From Cyprinodon diabolis (taxonomy: Eukaryota > Chordata > Actinopteri > Cyprinodontiformes > Cyprinodontidae), in the NCBI GenBank assembly GCA_030533445.1, contig JARPUW010000305.1, positions 1-64,000 of the forward strand: 64,000 nucleotides of DNA, written 5' to 3'. The notes below the pieces were generated by a model. The model did no database searches. It saw only the letters and a program-made list of their open reading frames with translations, and was not told the DNA's origin. Made by a program: the position numbers and the translations under genes. Positions 60,137-64,000 of the stretch are shown piece after piece (position 1 is the first letter of the stretch; each line of letters opens with the position of its first letter).

Positions 60137-63100
60137 TTATACACACTCATACATTCTGGCATATTGCTCATTGCCATTTGTAATTTCATCACTGCAATGG
60201 CTCTTAGAAGGCGGGCGGAGCCCGCCATTGGTGATTTCATCACTGCAATGGCTCTTAGAAGGCGGGCGGAGCCCGCCATTGGTGATTTCATCACTGCAAT
60301 GGCTCTTAGCAGGCGGGCAGAGCCCGCCATTGGTGATTTTTTTCATCGCTGCAAGGGCTCCTAGCAGGCGGGCGGAGCCCACCAACTGAGCTTTACCCAC
60401 TGTGTTTCAATATGGACAACCCATATTACCCTTTTGCATCATACGCTGTGCACGTCTATTTCCCAGATTTCAGCACAAGTGGCACACAGCTCTCTTTGCC
60501 CATGACCTAGCCCTCTTTCCTTCCCTCAGCAGCCCTCAAAGGCGTAAGCAGTTGGTCTGGGGAGCCCCGACATAACTTGCCAGGGCCGTATTGGCCCTGT
60601 TCCCCAGACGGGCAGTAGGTGGCCCCCCTCAAAATTTCTTTAGAAATTTTCTAGTTATTATAATTCTCCCGTATACCCAAAACTTCGGCGCGTAACTAGT
60701 CCCGCATGGTTTGGCGGATCGGGCCCAAAGTTGGCACACGCGTCGGGACCAATGGGGTGATGTGTGCTTGTATAAAACTTTCTCATTAGTCCGAAGGTTT
60801 GCGAATTATTAGCGAAAACGTCGCAAAAAAATCCCATAGGAAATGAATGGGGAGAGGAAAAAAAAAGCATAAAAAACAGCACTTCACTGTGTCGCCATAC
60901 ATTCACCTAGAAAAACAGTTTGAAGCTCAGTTTGTAGATAAATCCTTCATCTATTTAAAACTGAAGACGGTATGTTGATAACTGCTACGGTTTTTGTATA
61001 ATCAGACCTCAAGCGCCACAAAGTTTTAGCAAAATCCAGCCTGCTAGAGTGGAGCAACTGAAAAGCTAGAGTGTGAGGCAGGCGTTTTTTAAACACAAAA
61101 AAACATTTTAAACTCGCCCTCACGGCCACATATTTATAGCTAGAGTCACCATTTTTGGTCAGTTTGTAGACTGAAATCTCTGGACCCACACAATATCTTC
61201 GGAATTACGGTAGGATTAATACTTTTCCTTAAAAACCCTCCAGACCGACCTAAAGTCGATGAAAATCAGAGCCGTTTTTCATTGGTTTTGGAGCAGAAGA
61301 GGGGAGAAAAACGAATCCGACTATGTGTTTTAAACTCGTCATAAATATTTTTCTGAATGACACACATACACCAAAGTTGGCATAGTTGGAGTCGAAGGAT
61401 GACTGACGCTCACGGTGAAAAAATTTTTTGAATAACTCATACGGTTTTTGCTCAGCAGTCGTTTGTTCGGAGGACATTTTAAGCACCTGAAAGCTGAGTG
61501 ACAGTGACCTGCTGCAGCTAGCTCAATTAGAAGCTTAGGTGTGATGAAACGTTTTTTCTTTTTCTTTCTCTTCCCATTCAGTTTGTAGATGACCTACAGC
61601 CATGAAAGTTACTCCAATTGAAGACAAGATATAGCTGTCGCTTAGATAAAAAGAATTTTTCAGATACCTTTTACGGTTTTTACTCAGCAGTCGTTTGTTC
61701 GGAGGGGTGCTTTAGCAGCTAAAAGGTGAGTGAGAGTGAGGTCCTGCAGTTCAAACAAAGGGAGGAGCAGGTGGGCCAACCATTTTGTTTGTGCTTCGTT
61801 TTGGGTTGTGAAAGACCTACAGACATGAAGGTTACCCCAGTCTGAGACAAAGGATAGATGTTGCTTTCACTGAAAGAATTTTTCAGATATCTTTTACGGT
61901 TTTTGCTCAGCAGTCGTTTGTTCGGAGGGTAAGCACCTGGAAGCTAGCTGACAGTTAGCTTCTGCAGCAGCCTGCTAGAGTGCAGCTGCTGAAATCTTAG
62001 TGTGAGGCGGCCATTTTTTTAAGATCAAACATCTTATTCTCGCCCTCACGGCCACATATTTGGAGCTACAGTCACCATTTTTGGTCAGTTTGTAGACTGA
62101 AACCTCTGGACTCACACAATGTCTTCGGAATTACGGTAGGATTAATACTTTTCCTTAAAAACCCTCCAGACCAACCTAAAGTCGATGAGAGTTTCAGCCT
62201 TTCTCTATTCTTTTTGAGCTGAAGATGGGAGAGAAACGAATCAGACTATGTGTTTTCAACTCGTCATAAATATTTTTCTGAATGACACACATACACCAAA
62301 GTTGGTATAGTTGGAGTCGAAGGATTGCTGATGCTCATGGTGAAAATGTTTTTTGAATAACTCATACGGTTTTTGATCAGTAGTCGTTTGTTCGGTGCCG
62401 TTCTTCCCATACAAAAAAGCCTGGGAAGAAGAAACCAATAGTGAGTGCAGCTGTTGTCTGTGTCAGTGAGAGGCTCGTTAAGCGTTGTCAAGGTTACCAA
62501 GCTTCAAACAGATTTTACCTCTGCTGTTTTAAACAGCACATATTAATCTAATGGAGGGTGAAAGGACTGATTTAACATTGGGAAATGGATACTATATGAC
62601 TGCTGTACATGACACTTCCCTTGCCACTCAGCACTGATAGACTTTCAAAATAAGACTCCAGGGACCCTACAAAATAAAAGCCTCCATATTTTTTACATAT
62701 ATTTATTGCTCTATATGGCTCAACATTATGACCCAAACTCAACCCCGTTTTAGAGAATAGACTCTAGGAGACTGTTTAAAACACACCCTATAGCAAATTT
62801 CAAAATAAAAGCCTCCCATTTCCGCTTCATCTACTGCCCTAATAACATGGAAAAAGAGTGATTTAACGATTGGAAAGTAATCAACTATCATTGACGGGTC
62901 TGAACATTTTCTATAAACACAACTCTGTTGGACTTTCAAAATAAGACTCCAGGGACCCTACAAAATAAAAGCCTCTAGATTATAGTAATGCATTAATTGA
63001 TGCAAATGGCTCAACATTATGACCCAAACTCTTCCAGGTTGTTTTTATTAGACTCTAGTGACCTTTTCAAAACACACCCCAGAGCAAATTTCACAATAAA

Positions 63101-63278
63101 AGTCTCCCATTTACTCTGTAATACAGCAACTATTCACCTAATAACATGGAAAACCAGTGATTTAACATTTGGAAATGGATTCTATATCACTGCTGGGCGT
63201 GACCCATCTTTTGATGCACATTCATGATAGACTTTCAAAATAAGACTACAAGGACTCTACAGAATAAAAGCCTCTTCC
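60137..63278. repeat. Unit 20, class B start with unit 3-type remainder, 3142 bp
   Basis: Class B hairpins but CACTGTGTTTC in the spacer, and a private GACATAACTTG. From about 60658 it runs parallel to unit 3 at offset 53653. The only difference noticed is CTTCATCTATT near 60948 (CTTCGTCTATT in unit 3). Confidence 0.95.
60178..60383. repeat. GC-hairpin array of unit 20 (class B, four hairpins)
   Basis: Same four hairpins, loops GGA, GGA, AGA and GGA, and final GCCCACC arm as units 9 and 11. Confidence 0.95.
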
Positions 63279-63319
63279 TTATACACACTCATACATTCTG
63301 GCATATTGCTCATTGCCAT

Positions 63320-63552
63320 TGGTGATTTCATCACTGCAATGGCTCTTAGAAGGCGGGCGGAGACCGCCAATGCTAACAGGCGGGCGGAGCCCGCCAAAGG
63401 TGATTACATCACTGCAATGGCTCTTAGCAGGCGGGCGCAGCCCGCCATTGGTGATTTCATCACTGCAATGGCTCTTAGAAGGCGGGCAGAGCCCGCCATT
63501 GGTGATTTTTTTCTTCACTGAGATGGCTCCTAGCAGGCGGGCGAAGCCCGCC
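63320..63552. repeat. GC-hairpin array of unit 21 (first stem damaged)
   Basis: Five hairpins. The first right arm is GACCGCC, the link AATGCTAACA and the third loop GCA, exactly as in unit 4. Confidence 0.95.
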
Positions 63553-63828
63553 AACTGGGCTTTACCCACTGTGTTTCAATATGGACAACCCATATTACCC
63601 TTGTGCATCATACGCTGTGCACGTCTATTTCCCAGATTTCAGCACAAGTGGCACACAGCTCTCTTTGCCCATGAACTTGCCCTCTTTCCTTCCCTCAGCA
63701 GCCCTCAAAGGCGTAAGCAGTTGGTCTGGGGAGCCCCGACGTCACTTGCCAGGGCCGTATTGGCCCGGTTCCCCAGACGGGCAGTAGGTGGCCCCCCTCA
63801 AAATTTCTTTAGAAATTTTCTAGTTATT

Positions 63829-63894
63829 GGGGGGCCACATGCCGAAGGCATGGCCCACCTACTACTATTGCACATATTTATTCCGCGTATTATT
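63829..63894. repeat. 66-bp hairpin module, one copy (unit 21)
   Basis: One module after CTAGTTATT, the same junction type as units 9 and 11, so this junction occurs in both class A and class B contexts. Confidence 0.95.
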
Positions 63895-64000
63895 ATTATT
63901 ATAATTCTCCCGTATACCCAAAACTTCGGCGCGTAACTAGTCCCGCACGGTTTGGCGGATCGGGCCCAAAGTTGGCACACGCGTCGGGACCAATGGGGTG

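Larger units (their letters stand above)
1..64000. repeat. Macrosatellite array, unit about 3.17 kb, 20 full units
   Basis: The same ordered set of blocks recurs from one end of the window to the other, always in the same orientation, with a usual period of 3.13-3.28 kb. Adjacent units look almost identical, with scattered single-base changes, and differ in length mainly at the hairpin array, the 66-bp module and the ATT tract. No unrelated sequence interrupts the array and neither edge is reached. Such long units in tandem are typical of eukaryotic macrosatellites in centromeric, pericentromeric, subtelomeric or sex-chromosome heterochromatin; which of these applies cannot be told from the sequence. 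No rRNA gene lies inside the unit, so it is not an rDNA spacer array. A teleost origin is my impression only. Confidence 0.97.
63279..64000. repeat. Partial unit 21 (5' 722 bases)
   Basis: A class A start that matches unit 4 including its three private hairpin changes, then one 66-bp module that unit 4 lacks. It is cut by the window end in the spacer after the ATT tract (ACCAATGGGGTG). Confidence 0.95.

Noticed and set aside
1..64000. Ribosomal DNA intergenic spacer, 5S array or telomeric repeat
   Set aside because: No rRNA gene sequence, no 5S internal control region and no run of TTAGGG/CCCTAA was seen in any unit.

Overview
The whole 64-kb window is one head-to-tail tandem array: a macrosatellite with a unit of about 3.17 kb. 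I see no protein-coding gene, rRNA, tRNA or complete transposon. Taking TTATACACACTC as an arbitrary unit start, there are 20 complete units (starts at 120, 3290, 6457, 9626, 12795, 15929, 19104, 22473, 25738, 28954, 32122, 35401, 38553, 41724, 44961, 48099, 50314, 53725, 56900 and 60137), the last 119 bases of an earlier unit, and the first 722 bases of unit 21. All are in the same orientation. The array runs off both ends, so its true size and flanks are unknown. Unit lengths are 3134-3411 bp except unit 16 (2215 bp); nearly all length variation sits in two small sub-repeats plus one internal deletion.

This is eukaryotic heterochromatin-type DNA. The many AATAAA motifs, the lack of coding density and the general style of the sequence (ACTTTCAAAATAAAAGCCTC-like blocks, a CCCATAGGAAATGAATGGGG block) remind me of ray-finned fish intergenic repeats. 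That assignment is a pattern impression, not a proof.

Layout of one unit, in unit 1 coordinates: (a) 161-393, an array of GC-rich hairpins GGCGGGC-NNN-GCCCGCC, mostly at 51-bp spacing; (b) 394-640, a spacer ending in GTAGGTGGCCCCCC; (c) 641-660, an A/T palindrome with a 9-bp stem, followed by a short ATT tract; (d) at the ATT tract, 0 to 4 copies of a 66-bp hairpin module (15 copies at 9 places in the window); (e) 677-770, a short GC-richer spacer; (f) about 770-2408, a degenerate array of seven or eight roughly 230-bp monomers containing a larger internal duplication offset by about 925 bp; (g) 2409-2579, a linker with a small GCTGTTTTAAACAGC palindrome; (h) 2580-3289, two and a half copies of a roughly 295-bp monomer. 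The unit is therefore a nest of repeats at about 17, 51, 66, 230, 295, 925 and 3170 bp.

The units are mosaics rather than a simple series. Two main classes of palindrome region (A, five hairpins; B, four hairpins) and several classes of 3' half are mixed. Some distant units share private variants in perfect register: 7005-10175 matches 60658-63828 at a constant offset of 53653 with one difference noticed. Others repeat at two-unit spacing (offsets 6384 and 6323). This fits ongoing unequal exchange and gene conversion. Hairpins have been lost cleanly in units 5, 12 and 17, and unit 16 has lost about 925 bp by exchange between its internal duplicates.

The open reading frames are best read as by-products of near-identical units and of sub-repeats whose lengths (51 and 66 bp) are multiples of three. 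They are not annotated as genes.
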